Positions 8,770-18,394 of a stretch of DNA of 64,000 nucleotides are shown here, one piece after another; within the stretch, counting starts at the first letter, position 1, and each line of letters starts with the position of its first letter. The notes beneath the pieces were generated by a model that was given only the letters and a program-made list of their open reading frames with translations, did not search any database and had not been told where the DNA came from. This DNA is from Pseudomonas fluorescens (GTDB lineage Bacteria; Pseudomonadota; Gammaproteobacteria; Pseudomonadales; Pseudomonadaceae): contig NZ_CABVIY010000002.1 of assembly GCF_902498195.1 (NCBI RefSeq), positions 558,001 through 622,000 on the forward strand, read 5' to 3'. Made by a program: the position numbers and the translations under genes.

Positions 8770-9870
8770 ATGTTCCGCTATGCCTTGCCCCTCGCATTGC
8801 CAGTCAGCCTGGCGTTTTTATTGACAGCGTGCGGGCACGAAGAGGCGCCTCAAGTCAGTGTTCGCCCGGCCATGGTGGTTCAGCCAGAGCCATCGGCCCA
8901 AGCGACGGAAAGCTATCCCGGTGAAGTCCGCGCCCGCTATGAGCCGGAACTGGCGTTTCGCATCGGCGGCAAAGTCAGCCGACGACTGGTAGAAGAGGGG
9001 CAACGGGTCAAGGCCGATCAGCCGTTGGCAGAACTCGATCCGCAAGACGTGCGCCTGCAACTGGAGGCCACCCGCGCCCAGGTCGCCGCCGCCGAGGCCA
9101 ATCTGAACATGGTCCGCGCCGAACGTGATCGCTACAAAACGCTGATGGAGCGGCAGTTGGTCAGCCGCTCGCAATATGACAATCACGAGAACCTTTACCG
9201 TTCCGGCGAAGCCCGCCTCAAGCAGATCAAAGCCGAATTCAACGTGTCCAGTAACCAGGCCAGCTATGCCGTGTTGCGTGCGCCCGAGGATGGTGTGGTA
9301 GCCAAGCGCGCGGTGGAAGTCGGGCAAGTGGTGGCGGCGGGGCAAACGGTGTTTACCCTGGCCACCGACGGTGAGCGCGAAGTGTTGATCGGCCTGCCGG
9401 AACAGAACTTCGGCCGCTTCAAGGTCGGCCAGCCCGTCTCGGTGGAACTCTGGACCCAGCCCGGCCAGCGCTTCGCCGGGAAAATTCGCGAGCTGTCGCC
9501 GTCTGCCGATCCCAAGTCGCGCACTTTCGCTGCGCGAATCGCGTTCACCGGCGGCAAGGTTCCCGCCGAGCTCGGCCAGAGCGCCCGGGTGTTCGTGCAG
9601 GCCGCCGAGGCGGTGCCGCTGTCGGTCCCGCTGTCGGCATTGACGGCGGAAAACGGCGTGACCTATGTCTGGGTCGTCAGCGCCAATAACACCCTGAAAA
9701 AGACCCCGGTACGGGTCGGCGCCTTCGGCGAGAAAACCGTGCCGGTGCTCGAAGGTCTCAACGCCAGCGACTGGGTGGTGGCCGCCGGCGTCCATGTGCT
9801 TCTGGACGGGCAGCCCGTGCGCCCGGTGGATCGCTCCAACCGCGTGGTCAATCTGGCGGACAAGGAGTAA
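8770..9870 (+). CDS. RND efflux membrane-fusion lipoprotein (MexJ-like)
   Basis: The periplasmic adaptor of a tripartite RND pump, linking the inner-membrane transporter to an outer-membrane channel. The chosen start at 8770 gives a 366-aa protein with a lipoprotein signal peptide, lipobox LLTAC and lipidated Cys21; upstream in-frame codons would spoil this. The order is lipoyl half (YEPELAFRIGGKVSRRLVEEGQRV), alpha-helical hairpin (ATRAQVAAAEANLNMVRAERDRY), second lipoyl half (APEDGVVAKRAVEVGQVV) and beta-barrel domains. Size and neighbours fit MexJ. The transporter gene begins 9 bases after the stop, so the two form an operon. Confidence 0.92.
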   Translation: MFRYALPLALPVSLAFLLTACGHEEAPQVSVRPAMVVQPEPSAQATESYPGEVRARYEPELAFRIGGKVSRRLVEEGQRVKADQPLAELDPQDVRLQLEATRAQVAAAEANLNMVRAERDRYKTLMERQLVSRSQYDNHENLYRSGEARLKQIKAEFNVSSNQASYAVLRAPEDGVVAKRAVEVGQVVAAGQTVFTLATDGEREVLIGLPEQNFGRFKVGQPVSVELWTQPGQRFAGKIRELSPSADPKSRTFAARIAFTGGKVPAELGQSARVFVQAAEAVPLSVPLSALTAENGVTYVWVVSANNTLKKTPVRVGAFGEKTVPVLEGLNASDWVVAAGVHVLLDGQPVRPVDRSNRVVNLADKE

Positions 9871-9876
9871 TCCCCG

Positions 9877-12800
9877 ATGGGCTTCAATCTTTCCGAATGG
9901 GCGCTGCGTAATCGCCAGATCGTACTGTTCCTGATGTTGTTGCTGGCCATCGTTGGCGCGCTTTCCTATACCAAGCTCGGTCAGAGCGAAGACCCGCCGT
10001 TCACCTTCAAGGCCATGGTGATTCGTACCAACTGGCCGGGCGCGACGGCGCAGGAAGTTTCGCGCCAGGTCACCGAGCGCATTGAAAAGAAGCTGATGGA
10101 AACCGGTGAGTACGAGCGCATCGTGTCGTTCTCTCGCCCCGGTGAATCCCAGGTGACGTTCATTGCCCGCGATTCCATGCATTCGGTGGACATCCCCGAG
10201 CTCTGGTATCAGGTGCGCAAGAAGGTCAGCGACATCCGCCACACCCTGCCGCCGGGCATCCAGGGGCCGTTCTTCAACGATGAGTTCGGCACCACCTTCG
10301 GCAATATCTACGCCTTGACCGGCGACGGTTTCGATTACGCCGTGCTCAAGGATTACGCCGATCGCATCCAGATCCAGCTGCAACGGGTCAAGGACGTAGG
10401 CAAGGTCGACCTGCTCGGCTTGCAGGACGAAAAGATCTGGATCGAGCTGTCCAACGTCAAACTCGCCACCCTCGGCTTGCCATTGGCGGCGGTGCAGCAG
10501 GCCCTTGAAGAACAGAACGCGGTGTCCACCGCCGGCTTCTTCGAAACCAGCAGCGAACGATTGCAGCTACGGGTCTCGGGGAATTTTCAGACGGTCGATG
10601 AGATCAAAAACTTTCCGATCCGGGTCGGGGATCGCACTTTCCGCATCACGGATGTCGCCGACGTGCGCCGTGGCTTTAACGATCCACCGGCGCCGCGCAT
10701 GCGCTTCATGGCCGAGGACGCGATTGGCCTGGCCGTGGCCATGAAGGACGGTGGCGACATTCTGGTACTGGGCAAGGCCCTGGAAATCGAGTTCGCCCGC
10801 ATCCAGAAAAACCTTCCCGCCGGCATGCAGTTGCGTAAGGTCTCCGACCAGCCGGCGGCGGTGAAAACCGGGGTCGGCGAGTTCGTCCAGGTCCTGGTGG
10901 AAGCCCTGGCAATCGTGCTGTTGGTGAGCTTTTTCTCCCTCGGCGTGCGCACCGGCATGGTGGTCGCCTTGGCGATTCCACTGGTGTTGGCGATGACCTT
11001 TGCCACCATGTATTACCTCGGCATCGGCCTGCACAAGATTTCCCTTGGCGCGCTGGTGCTGGCGCTGGGCTTGCTGGTGGACGATGCGATCATCGCCGTG
11101 GAAATGATGGCGATCAAAATGGAGCAGGGCTTCGACCGGATCAAGGCGGCGAGCTATGCCTGGACCAGCACCGCGTTCCCGATGCTCACCGGTACGCTGA
11201 TCACCGCGGCCGGGTTCCTGCCGATTGCCACCGCGCAATCGGGCACGGGCGAATACACCCGTTCGATCTTTCAGGTGGTGACCATCGCGCTGCTGGCCTC
11301 CTGGGTGGCGGCTGTGGTTTTTGTACCGTACCTCGGGGAAAAACTCCTGCCGGACCTGGCGAAAATTCATGCGGCCAAACATGGCGCCGGCCAGCCCGAT
11401 CCTTATGGCACGCCGTTTTATCAGCGCGTCAGGCGTCTGGTGGAATGGTGTGTGCGTTGGCGCAAGACCGTGATTTTGTCGACCCTGGTGCTGTTCATCG
11501 CGTCCATCGTCCTGTTCCGCTTCGTGCCGCAGCAGTTCTTCCCGGCGTCGGGCCGACTGGAGTTGATGGTCGACCTGAAGCTGGCCGAAGGCGCCTCCCT
11601 GAGCAACACCGCCGAGGAGGTCAAGCGCCTCGAAACGCTGCTCAAAGACAAGGCGGGCATCGACAACTACGTGGCTTATGTGGGCACCGGTTCGCCGCGT
11701 TTTTACCTGCCGCTGGATCAGCAGCTTCCCGCAGCGAGCTTCGCCCAGTTTGTCGTGTTGGCGAAAACCATCGAGGAGCGCGAAACCCTGCGCACCTGGT
11801 TGATCGCGACCCTCAATGAACAGTTCCCGGCATTGCGCTCGCGGGTCACGCGCCTGGAAAACGGGCCGCCGGTTGGCTATCCGGTGCAATTCCGCGTTAC
11901 CGGTGAACACATCGAGGAAGTCCGTGCGCTGGCCCGCAAAGTCGCGGCCAAGGTTCGCGAAAACCCTCATGTGGCTAACGTCCACCTGGACTGGGAAGAG
12001 CCGAGCAAAGTCGTCTATCTCAACATCGATCAGGACCGCGCGCGGGCGCTGGGCGTGAGCACGGCGAACCTGTCGAAGTTCCTGCAGAGCTCGCTGACCG
12101 GTTCCAGCGTCAGCCAGTATCGCGAAGACAACGAGTTGATCGAGATCCTCCTGCGCGGCACCTTGCATGAACGCACGGAACTGTCGCTGCTGCCGAGCCT
12201 GGCGGTACCGACCGACAATGGCCGCAGCGTGGCGCTGTCACAGATCGCGACCCTGGAATACGGCTTTGAAGAAGGCGTGATCTGGCACCGCAATCGCCTG
12301 CCGAACGTTACGGTTCGTGCCGACATCTACGGCAAGGAGCAACCGGCCACGCTGGTGAAGCAGATCATGCCGACCCTTGACCCGATCCGCGCCGAACTGC
12401 CGGACGGTTATCTGCTGGATGTTGGCGGCACGGTCGAGGATTCGGAGCGCGGTCAGAAGTCGGTCAATGCCGGCGTGCCTATGTTCATCGTGGTCGTGCT
12501 GACCTTGCTGATGCTGCAACTGCGCAGTTTCTCACGCACGGTGATGGTATTTCTGACGGCGCCGCTGGGATTGATCGGGGTGACGCTGTTTCTGATGGTG
12601 TTCCGTCAGCCGTTCGGTTTTGTCGCCATGCTCGGGACCATCGCCTTGTCGGGGATGATCATGCGCAACTCGGTGATTCTGGTGGATCAGATCGAGCAGG
12701 ACATCGCTGCCGGGTTGAAGCCGTGGCAGGCGATCATCGAGGCCACGGTGCGCCGGTTCAGGCCGATTGTGTTGACGGCACTGGCGGCGGTGCTGGCGAT

Positions 12801-12942
12801 GATTCCGTTGTCGCGCAGCGTGTTCTTCGGGCCGATGGCGGTGGCGATCATGGGCGGGTTGATCGTGGCCACGGCGTTGACGCTGTTGTTCTTGCCGGCG
12901 TTGTATGCGGCCTGGTTCAGGGTCAAGAAAGAACCCGCATGA
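9877..12942 (+). CDS. RND efflux transporter, inner-membrane subunit (MexK-like)
   Basis: A 1021-aa proton-driven RND transporter with the expected plan: TM1 at about residues 14-32, a large periplasmic loop, a TM block, a second periplasmic loop and a last TM block. The proton-relay pair is visible as GLLVDDAIIAVE (Asp402, Asp403). In TM10 the position of the AcrB relay lysine reads Arg (MRNSVILVDQ). The gene follows its adaptor closely. No outer-membrane factor gene follows; MexJK is known to borrow OprM, so an unlinked channel is likely. The substrate range cannot be read from sequence. Confidence 0.93.
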   Translation: MGFNLSEWALRNRQIVLFLMLLLAIVGALSYTKLGQSEDPPFTFKAMVIRTNWPGATAQEVSRQVTERIEKKLMETGEYERIVSFSRPGESQVTFIARDSMHSVDIPELWYQVRKKVSDIRHTLPPGIQGPFFNDEFGTTFGNIYALTGDGFDYAVLKDYADRIQIQLQRVKDVGKVDLLGLQDEKIWIELSNVKLATLGLPLAAVQQALEEQNAVSTAGFFETSSERLQLRVSGNFQTVDEIKNFPIRVGDRTFRITDVADVRRGFNDPPAPRMRFMAEDAIGLAVAMKDGGDILVLGKALEIEFARIQKNLPAGMQLRKVSDQPAAVKTGVGEFVQVLVEALAIVLLVSFFSLGVRTGMVVALAIPLVLAMTFATMYYLGIGLHKISLGALVLALGLLVDDAIIAVEMMAIKMEQGFDRIKAASYAWTSTAFPMLTGTLITAAGFLPIATAQSGTGEYTRSIFQVVTIALLASWVAAVVFVPYLGEKLLPDLAKIHAAKHGAGQPDPYGTPFYQRVRRLVEWCVRWRKTVILSTLVLFIASIVLFRFVPQQFFPASGRLELMVDLKLAEGASLSNTAEEVKRLETLLKDKAGIDNYVAYVGTGSPRFYLPLDQQLPAASFAQFVVLAKTIEERETLRTWLIATLNEQFPALRSRVTRLENGPPVGYPVQFRVTGEHIEEVRALARKVAAKVRENPHVANVHLDWEEPSKVVYLNIDQDRARALGVSTANLSKFLQSSLTGSSVSQYREDNELIEILLRGTLHERTELSLLPSLAVPTDNGRSVALSQIATLEYGFEEGVIWHRNRLPNVTVRADIYGKEQPATLVKQIMPTLDPIRAELPDGYLLDVGGTVEDSERGQKSVNAGVPMFIVVVLTLLMLQLRSFSRTVMVFLTAPLGLIGVTLFLMVFRQPFGFVAMLGTIALSGMIMRNSVILVDQIEQDIAAGLKPWQAIIEATVRRFRPIVLTALAAVLAMIPLSRSVFFGPMAVAIMGGLIVATALTLLFLPALYAAWFRVKKEPA

Positions 12943-12949
12943 CCTTGGC

Positions 12950-13029
12950 GGCTTGCCCGCGATGACGATGGCACATTCAGCATTAACGTTGACTGCCCCG
13001 ACGCTTTCGCGAGCAAGCCCGCTCCCACA
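12950..13029. repeat. Degenerate REPIN: one decayed and one intact REP
   Basis: An intact REP in reverse orientation at about 13006-13029 (TTCGCGAGCAAGCCCGCTCC and following). About 45 bases upstream, GGCTTGCCCGCGATG near 12950 looks like a diverged partner. It lies between the convergent RND and DUF4197 genes. Confidence 0.7.
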
Positions 13030-13093
13030 AGAGTCCGGTGGCGAAGCTGAAGTTTGAGACAACCCCCAGCTCCCACAGGTTTCTTGTTGATGC

Positions 13094-13783
13094 TTAGAGT
13101 GTGCCGAAGACCTTCTTCGCCAAACTGGTCGCTGCCGCCGCCGGGTTCTGGCGGATGGTTTCTTCCTGTTTGCCGATCATCTCGAACAAGCCGTTCAGCG
13201 CCTGTTCGGTGACGTAGCTTTCGATGTTGGCGTTCTTGGTATCGATCACGCCCATGGTCGCCGCTTGGCCGGCGAACGAGTTGTACTGCTGGGCCAGGCC
13301 CACCTGGTCGGTGGCTTGCTTGACGATGGGCAGGAACTTGGCGCGGATCTGTTCGCGGCTGGTTTTGTTCAGGTATTGGGTGGCAGAGTCGTTGCCGCCG
13401 CTGAGGATGCCCTTGGCATCATCTACCGTCATTTTTTTCACGGCATCCACGAGGATTGGCTGGGCCTGGACGACAGCGGTTTCCGCCGCCTTGTTCATGC
13501 TGGTTTCCAGTTGATCGACCTGATCGCCCATGCCGAACTGTTTCATTTTGCTGGCGACCTTGCCCAGTTTGCCTGGCAGTTCGATTTTCACGTCCGGGTT
13601 GTTGCTGAAGCCGCCCGGGGTGCCGAGTTGTTTCACGGCCAGTTGCGCACCTTGTGTGAGGGCGTCCTTGAGGCCGCCGGTGGCGTCTTTTTGTGACAGG
13701 TCGGAGAGGGACAGCGCCATGGCGCTGGCGCAGATCATCAGGCCGGCGCACAGGCCGGTCAATCGGAGGGTAGGGCGGAGCAT
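13094..13783 (-). CDS. DUF4197 domain exported protein
   Basis: A 229-aa protein with a signal peptide (hydrophobic residues 8-23, cleavage probably after SAMA) and a DUF4197 body. The mature part is rich in short helices with SDLSQKDATGGLKDAL near its start and GLFEMIGKQEETIRQNP near its end. The family is common in Proteobacteria and its function is not known. It should be periplasmic. The next upstream gene on the same strand, a YbaY-like lipoprotein, ends 25 bases away, so the two may share a transcript. Confidence 0.85.
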   Translation of the reverse strand: MLRPTLRLTGLCAGLMICASAMALSLSDLSQKDATGGLKDALTQGAQLAVKQLGTPGGFSNNPDVKIELPGKLGKVASKMKQFGMGDQVDQLETSMNKAAETAVVQAQPILVDAVKKMTVDDAKGILSGGNDSATQYLNKTSREQIRAKFLPIVKQATDQVGLAQQYNSFAGQAATMGVIDTKNANIESYVTEQALNGLFEMIGKQEETIRQNPAAAATSLAKKVFGTL

Positions 13784-13808
13784 GGCTGCTTCCTTGTTCA
13801 GAAGAGGA

Positions 13809-14207
13809 TTAACGGACGGCGTCGACGCGGATTTTCAGCGGCTGCGGATCCCTGCCATCAAGCTTCACGGCATGGTGTTCGGTGGTGATGAACAGCAGTT
13901 TACCGTTGACTTCGATGCGTGCGCTGACGGAGTAACGATGGCCGGGCATCACCTGTGCAGGGTCGTAGCTCAGGTGAAACGGCAAAGGCACCTGGCCTTT
14001 GACCGGACCTTTCTGTTCACCAAGGATGACGGCCGGCGCATCGGCCAGCGAAACGTCCTGCAAGCTGACGGTCAAGGTTGCGGAGGGTGGCAGGGCGATT
14101 CGTTGCAGATAAAAGACTTCGCCGTCGAGGCTGGCCTTGGGCTCCGGCTGCACTGTCTGGCAGGCACCCAGTAGAAGCGTAAGCCCAAGGATGGAGAGTT
14201 TTTTCAT
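13809..14207 (-). CDS. YbaY-like lipoprotein
   Basis: A 132-aa predicted lipoprotein. The start at 14207 is preferred because AAGGA lies 8 bases before it and gives the signal MKKLSILGLTLLLGAC with lipidated Cys16; an in-frame ATG 18 bases upstream lacks a ribosome site. The mature part is a small beta-rich domain of the YbaY type, with LPPSATLTVSLQDVSLADAP, MPGHRYSVSARIE and TTEHHAV. Members resemble the META/HslJ-adjacent lipoproteins of unknown role. The next gene upstream encodes a clear paralogue without a signal peptide. Confidence 0.85.
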   Translation of the reverse strand: MKKLSILGLTLLLGACQTVQPEPKASLDGEVFYLQRIALPPSATLTVSLQDVSLADAPAVILGEQKGPVKGQVPLPFHLSYDPAQVMPGHRYSVSARIEVNGKLLFITTEHHAVKLDGRDPQPLKIRVDAVR

Positions 14208-14359
14208 GTGGCGGATCCTTGTCATTGGCGCCCGAAGAAGACTGGCGTCAATGACAATTTAGCGGATTGCGCCGGCAATATCGCCCGGAAATTTGCGGCG
14301 AGGACACGACTTGAGCTGCACGCCGGGCAGCTCAGGCGATAGTTGAATGAGCGTTGTGA

Positions 14360-14707
14360 TCAGTGATTGACAGGGCTGACCAGCACTTCCTGGCCTTTAA
14401 CGTAGTCGACGCCCAGTTCCACCGCGTGATGTTGAGTCGTGGTGAAAATCAGTTTGTCGTTGGTTTTGATGCTTGCCCAGATTGCATAGGTGTGGCCGGG
14501 CAGGACATCTGCCAGGTTATACGTGAGGTTGAAGTTCAATCCTGTGGTTTCTGCGTGTGGGGTAACTTGACAGGCAAGCTCTTTGGCCGGCGCATCTGCC
14601 AGCGAGACATCCCGCAGGCTGACATAAAGGGTCGAGTTTGGCGGCAATGCACTCTTTTGGAGATAACGCACGATACCGCCGATGGTTTTTACCGATTCGT
14701 TGCTCAT
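14360..14707 (-). CDS. YbaY-like protein without signal peptide, paralogue of its neighbour
   Basis: A 115-aa protein clearly related to the adjacent lipoprotein: both contain YLQ-ALPP-TL-VSL-DVSLADAP, a central LPGHxY and an HHAV motif. The start at 14707 has AAGGAAAT 6-13 bases upstream; the open frame continues 57 bases further but without a better start. There is no hydrophobic leader, so unlike its partner it should remain in the cytoplasm or be released by another route. The pair probably arose by tandem duplication. The function is unknown. Confidence 0.8.
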   Translation of the reverse strand: MSNESVKTIGGIVRYLQKSALPPNSTLYVSLRDVSLADAPAKELACQVTPHAETTGLNFNLTYNLADVLPGHTYAIWASIKTNDKLIFTTTQHHAVELGVDYVKGQEVLVSPVNH

Positions 14708-14862
14708 ATTGATTTCCTTATCAATGGGATCGTCGTAAATGACGAACGCTGAGCCTATCGTCAATGCAACTGAAACTGATGTAGGAGCACACGTCGGTGC
14801 CGGTGCGAATGCGTGACCGTCGACATCAGAAGCATCCTTGCCCCTGACGATGTCTGGCGCGT

Positions 14863-17355
14863 TCAGGTGCGCTCGACAAGATCCGCAGCATCCTCACTGC
14901 GATGCAACGCCACCTGCCGGATCGACAGGCGTATCTCTGCCGGCAACACCCGCTTGGCCGCGCCCTCGGCCAGTTCGCCGAGCAGTTCGTGATAGCCCAG
15001 CTTGCCGGCTTCGTCGCGCTTGAGCACGTCGAGATCCAGCAGGGTCTGGATGAAGTGGCGAAACAGGCTCTTGTCGAAGAATTCCGGTGCGTTCAGGCCG
15101 TGCAGGATCGACAGGCGCTGGGCCATGACGGTACACAGGTCTTCCAGTTCTTCGGCGCTGATGCTGTTCTGGCCGCTGTTGAGCAGCAGGGACACGGTCA
15201 TGTAGAAGCGCTGCAAGGTCTGGGCGATGCTTTTCGACAGCAGTGTCAGCAGCACGAAATGCCGCGAACTCGGCGCCGGGCGCAGGTAGACGTCGTTTTC
15301 GAAGCGCAACAGGCCCTGCTCGACGAACGCCTCCAGCCATTGATCGATCACCCCATCCAGTTCGTCCAGCGACCAGCGAATGAACAGCTCGGCTTGCAGG
15401 TACGGGTACAGCGCGCGGGTGTAGCGCAGGATCTGTTCGCGGCTCATGCGCGACGCGCTCTGGAAGAAACTCGCCAGCAACGCCGGCAGCGCGAAGATGT
15501 GCAGCACGTTGTTGCGGTAGTAGGTCATCAGGACGGCGTTCTGCTCGTCCAGATAGAGAATCTTGCCCAGCGCATCGCTCTGCTCGGACAACAGGTCCAT
15601 GTCCTTCACATGCTCGATCAGCGCGCGGCCGTCGCCCTCTGGCAGCGTGGTGTGCTTTGAGTACGGCACTTTGCGCAACAGCGCCAGGTACAGGTCGAGC
15701 ACCCGCGCCATGGCACGATCGTCCAGCGCCAGGCGGCTGGTGGACAGTAGCGCCAATGCCACCAGGTTGACCGGATTGATGGCCGCCGCTTCGTTCAGAT
15801 GCTGTGCGACTTTCTCGCCCAGGCGGTTGGTGGTCTCGTTGAGCCAGGCCGGCTTGAATTGCGGGCCGAGTTCCTGTTTGCGCCAGTCCGGCTGTTCGCT
15901 GTCGAGAAACTCGGCGAGTTTGATCGGCTCACCGAAGTTAACCGCCACCTGGCCGAAACGCTGCTTGAGCGCGCCGATGACTTTGAAAATGTCGAAGATC
16001 GACTCTTTCTTCTTGCTCGCCCCGCGCAATTCTCCAAGGTAAGTGCGGCCCTCCAGCACGCGCTCGTAACCGATGTACACCGGTATGAACACGATCGGCG
16101 TGCGCGAGGAGCGCAGATAGCTGCGCAGGGTGATCGCCAGCATCCCGGTTTTCGGTTGCAGCATGCGCCCGGTGCGTGAACGGCCGCCCTCGACGAAGTA
16201 CTCCACCGGGAAACCCTTGGTGAACAGGGTGTGCAGGTACTCGTTGAACACCGAGGTGTACAGCGGGTTGCCCTTGAAAGTTCGGCGCATGAAGAACGCA
16301 CCGCCGCGACGCAGCAGGCCGCCGATCCCTGGCATGTTGAGGTTGATCCCGGCGGCGATGTGCGGCGGGGTCAGGCCGTTGCGAAACAGCAGATAGGACA
16401 GCAGCAGATAGTCGATGTGGCTGCGGTGGCAAGGTACGTAGATCACTTCGTAACCCGGTGCGACCTTCTGCACGCCCTCGATGTTGTTGACCTTGATGCC
16501 GTCGTAGATTTTGTTCCAGAACCAGCTCAGCACCACTTCCATGAAGCGGATCGCGGTGTAGGTGTAGTCCGAGGCGATTTCGTTGCCGTAGCGCAGGGCC
16601 TGGGCCTTGGCTTTTTCCGGGGCGATGTTTTCGCGTTCGGCTTCGTCGAGGATCGCCTGCTTGACCAGCGGCTGGTTGACCAGGCCCTTGACCAGATTGC
16701 GTCGGTGGGAAATGTCCGGGCCGATGACCGCCGCCTTGAGGTTGCGGAAGTGCACCCGCAGGATGCGTTGAGCCATGCGCACGGTGCGTTCATGACCCTT
16801 GTTGTGTTCGATCAGCTCGCGCAGGTGGATCGGCGCGGAGAACTGCACGCGGGTCTTGCGCCCCAGCACGATGATGCTGAGCAAGCGGCGCAGGCGCCCG
16901 GTGACCGCCCAGCTGTCGGCAAACAGCAGCTTCCACGGGCTCGATTCGCTGTCCGGCGACTGGCCCCAGAACACGCTGACCGGAATGATCTGCGCGTCTT
17001 CGGCGGCGTTCTGGCTGAGAGCGCTGACCAGGCGGGTCAGGGTCGGCGGTGCGCCGCGCTTGTCCTGGCGGCCGAGCCAGTCCGGGTCTGGCGTCAGGTA
17101 GAAGAACGCGGCCGGTTCCAGCAGGTTGCCCACCGACACCGGCAGCACCGGGCGCGGCAGGCCGGCCTTGCTGCATTCGGTGTCGACCACGGCAAGGTCG
17201 GTCAGCGAAGGGTTTTGCAGGACGTAGAACACCGGGCGACTGCGGTCGAGGTTGAGGGTGAACGACGACTGGTTGATCGTCTCCGAGCGAACCCAGAGGT
17301 ACAGCAGTCGGCGCAGGGTGCCAAACACAAGACGGCGGAACGGGGAACGGGTCAT
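14863..17355 (-). CDS. plsB: Glycerol-3-phosphate 1-O-acyltransferase
   Basis: PlsB transfers an acyl group to the sn-1 position of glycerol-3-phosphate, the first step of phospholipid synthesis, at the inner membrane. The 830-aa size fits. The acyltransferase motif HRSHID (H-X4-D) and the substrate motif [12 protein letters not shown] are both present, with GGAFFMRR between them. The start at 17355 gives MTRSPFRR, the amino terminus expected in Pseudomonas; the longer open frame would need a TTG start 33 bases upstream. Neither start has a strong ribosome site. Confidence 0.96.
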   Translation of the reverse strand: MTRSPFRRLVFGTLRRLLYLWVRSETINQSSFTLNLDRSRPVFYVLQNPSLTDLAVVDTECSKAGLPRPVLPVSVGNLLEPAAFFYLTPDPDWLGRQDKRGAPPTLTRLVSALSQNAAEDAQIIPVSVFWGQSPDSESSPWKLLFADSWAVTGRLRRLLSIIVLGRKTRVQFSAPIHLRELIEHNKGHERTVRMAQRILRVHFRNLKAAVIGPDISHRRNLVKGLVNQPLVKQAILDEAERENIAPEKAKAQALRYGNEIASDYTYTAIRFMEVVLSWFWNKIYDGIKVNNIEGVQKVAPGYEVIYVPCHRSHIDYLLLSYLLFRNGLTPPHIAAGINLNMPGIGGLLRRGGAFFMRRTFKGNPLYTSVFNEYLHTLFTKGFPVEYFVEGGRSRTGRMLQPKTGMLAITLRSYLRSSRTPIVFIPVYIGYERVLEGRTYLGELRGASKKKESIFDIFKVIGALKQRFGQVAVNFGEPIKLAEFLDSEQPDWRKQELGPQFKPAWLNETTNRLGEKVAQHLNEAAAINPVNLVALALLSTSRLALDDRAMARVLDLYLALLRKVPYSKHTTLPEGDGRALIEHVKDMDLLSEQSDALGKILYLDEQNAVLMTYYRNNVLHIFALPALLASFFQSASRMSREQILRYTRALYPYLQAELFIRWSLDELDGVIDQWLEAFVEQGLLRFENDVYLRPAPSSRHFVLLTLLSKSIAQTLQRFYMTVSLLLNSGQNSISAEELEDLCTVMAQRLSILHGLNAPEFFDKSLFRHFIQTLLDLDVLKRDEAGKLGYHELLGELAEGAAKRVLPAEIRLSIRQVALHRSEDAADLVERT

Positions 17356-17457
17356 ACGGCATCTGCATGAGTGGATAAAACCGAGCAATTGCTCGGGCGG
17401 GCGTTAGTGTGCCGGATTCGCTGAAAATCGGCAAAAAAGCAGCCAGGTAAACTCCTG

Positions 17458-17485
17458 TTGAGAGTTTTGGTGCCTGTCATATACT
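17458..17485 (+). promoter_or_regulatory. Promoter of the cold-shock gene
   Basis: TTGAGA (17458-17463) and TATACT (17480-17485) with a 16-base spacer form a good sigma-70 promoter. Transcription would begin near 17492, giving a leader of about 100 bases before the cold-shock ATG. Long leaders are usual for cold-shock mRNAs. Confidence 0.65.
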
Positions 17486-17591
17486 CGGCGCTCTGTCGCC
17501 GCTGCCCTTCATGGGACGGCATGTGCAGGCTGACGTTCCCGAGGCTTTCCTGCGAAAAGCCCGATCAATAATAAAAAAGGAGTATGAACAG

Positions 17592-17801
17592 ATGGCAACA
17601 CGTGAAACCGGCAACGTGAAGTGGTTCAACGACGCCAAGGGCTACGGCTTCATTCAGCGCGAGGACGGGGTGGATGTGTTCGTGCACTACCGCGCGATTC
17701 GCGGCGAGGGGCACCGCTCGCTGACCGAAGGCCAGCAGGTCGAGTACGCGGTGGTGGAAGGGCAGAAGGGGTTGCAGGCTGAGGATGTGGTGGGGCTGTA
17801 A
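17592..17801 (+). CDS. Cold-shock domain protein (CspA/CapB family)
   Basis: A 69-aa single cold-shock domain protein that binds single-stranded RNA and DNA. RNP1 (KGYGFI) and RNP2 (VFVHY) are both present, followed by the usual loop [11 protein letters not shown]. The start at 17592 is set by AAGGAG (17577-17582) and by the family amino end [12 protein letters not shown]; the open frame runs 81 bases further upstream with no relevant homology. The neighbouring promoter leaves a leader of about 100 bases. A REPIN follows. Confidence 0.94.
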   Translation: MATRETGNVKWFNDAKGYGFIQREDGVDVFVHYRAIRGEGHRSLTEGQQVEYAVVEGQKGLQAEDVVGL

Positions 17802-17828
17802 ACCGAGTCTTCGCAACACCCAAAACCA

Positions 17829-17920
17829 ATGTGGGAGCGGGCTTGCTCGCGAATGCGGTGTGTCAGTGAACGTCAATGTCTACTGGCATACCGCATTCGC
17901 GAGCAAGCCCGCTCCCACAT
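17829..17920. repeat. REPIN: two inverted REP elements
   Basis: REP arms at about 17829-17853 and 17896-17920. The inner flanks TGCGGT and ACCGCA also pair, so the dyad is longer than the core. It lies between convergent genes. Confidence 0.93.
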
Positions 17921-17938
17921 TCGATCGGTGTATGGCTG

Positions 17939-18316
17939 TCAGGCGGTTTTCCAGGTGATTTCTTCTTCACCATCGGCGCTGATGCGCATCCAGCGATCTG
18001 CCGTCTCTTCGCCTTCTTCCTCGACCCAGGTGCCCGGTGCGCAACGCACTTCGACGTTCAGCGCGGCAAACGCGGCGCGGGCGCAGGCGATGTCGTCGTC
18101 CCACGGGGTCTGGTCGCTTTCCAGGTACAGGCTGTTCCATTTTCCGACGGCTTTGGGCAACCAGGTCACTGGCACATTGCCGGCCTTGCACTTGTAGGTC
18201 TGGCCTTTCTGCACCCAGTCGGTGCACGGCCCCAAGGCCGAGCCGAGCCAGGCGGAAATGGCCTTGTGGTCGACGTCGGCGTCTTTCAGGTAAATCTCGA
18301 TATCGGGCTGGCGCAT
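17939..18316 (-). CDS. Unknown conserved protein (125 aa)
   Basis: No domain recognised. The start at 18316 is supported by GAGGAC 8-13 bases before it and by the amino end MRQPDIEIYLKDAD; the open frame runs 66 bases further but lacks a ribosome site. The protein is acidic, with no signal peptide or membrane segment. It contains four cysteines (GPCTDW, YKCKAG, DIACAR, VRCAPG) and several tryptophans. The acidic carboxyl half includes WVEEEGEETADRW. It lies 78 bases downstream of rlmA on the same strand. Confidence 0.75.
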   Translation of the reverse strand: MRQPDIEIYLKDADVDHKAISAWLGSALGPCTDWVQKGQTYKCKAGNVPVTWLPKAVGKWNSLYLESDQTPWDDDIACARAAFAALNVEVRCAPGTWVEEEGEETADRWMRISADGEEEITWKTA

Positions 18317-18394
18317 GGATGTCCTCACTGCGTGTCTGAAAAATCCATTCGCGGATTTAGCCGGTCTTGAGCCATTGCCCAAGACCCAAAAGAA

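Noticed and set aside
8818..10383. Minus-strand open frame opposite the RND adaptor and transporter
   Set aside because: Composition shadow across two real genes on the other strand.
8689..12942. Insertion sequence or transposon
   Set aside because: No transposase or terminal inverted repeats were found; REPs are the only mobile-type repeats seen.
14779..14822. Possible REP remnant downstream of plsB
   Set aside because: It begins like a REP (TGTAGGAGC) but lacks the core GGGCTTGCTCGC and a partner.
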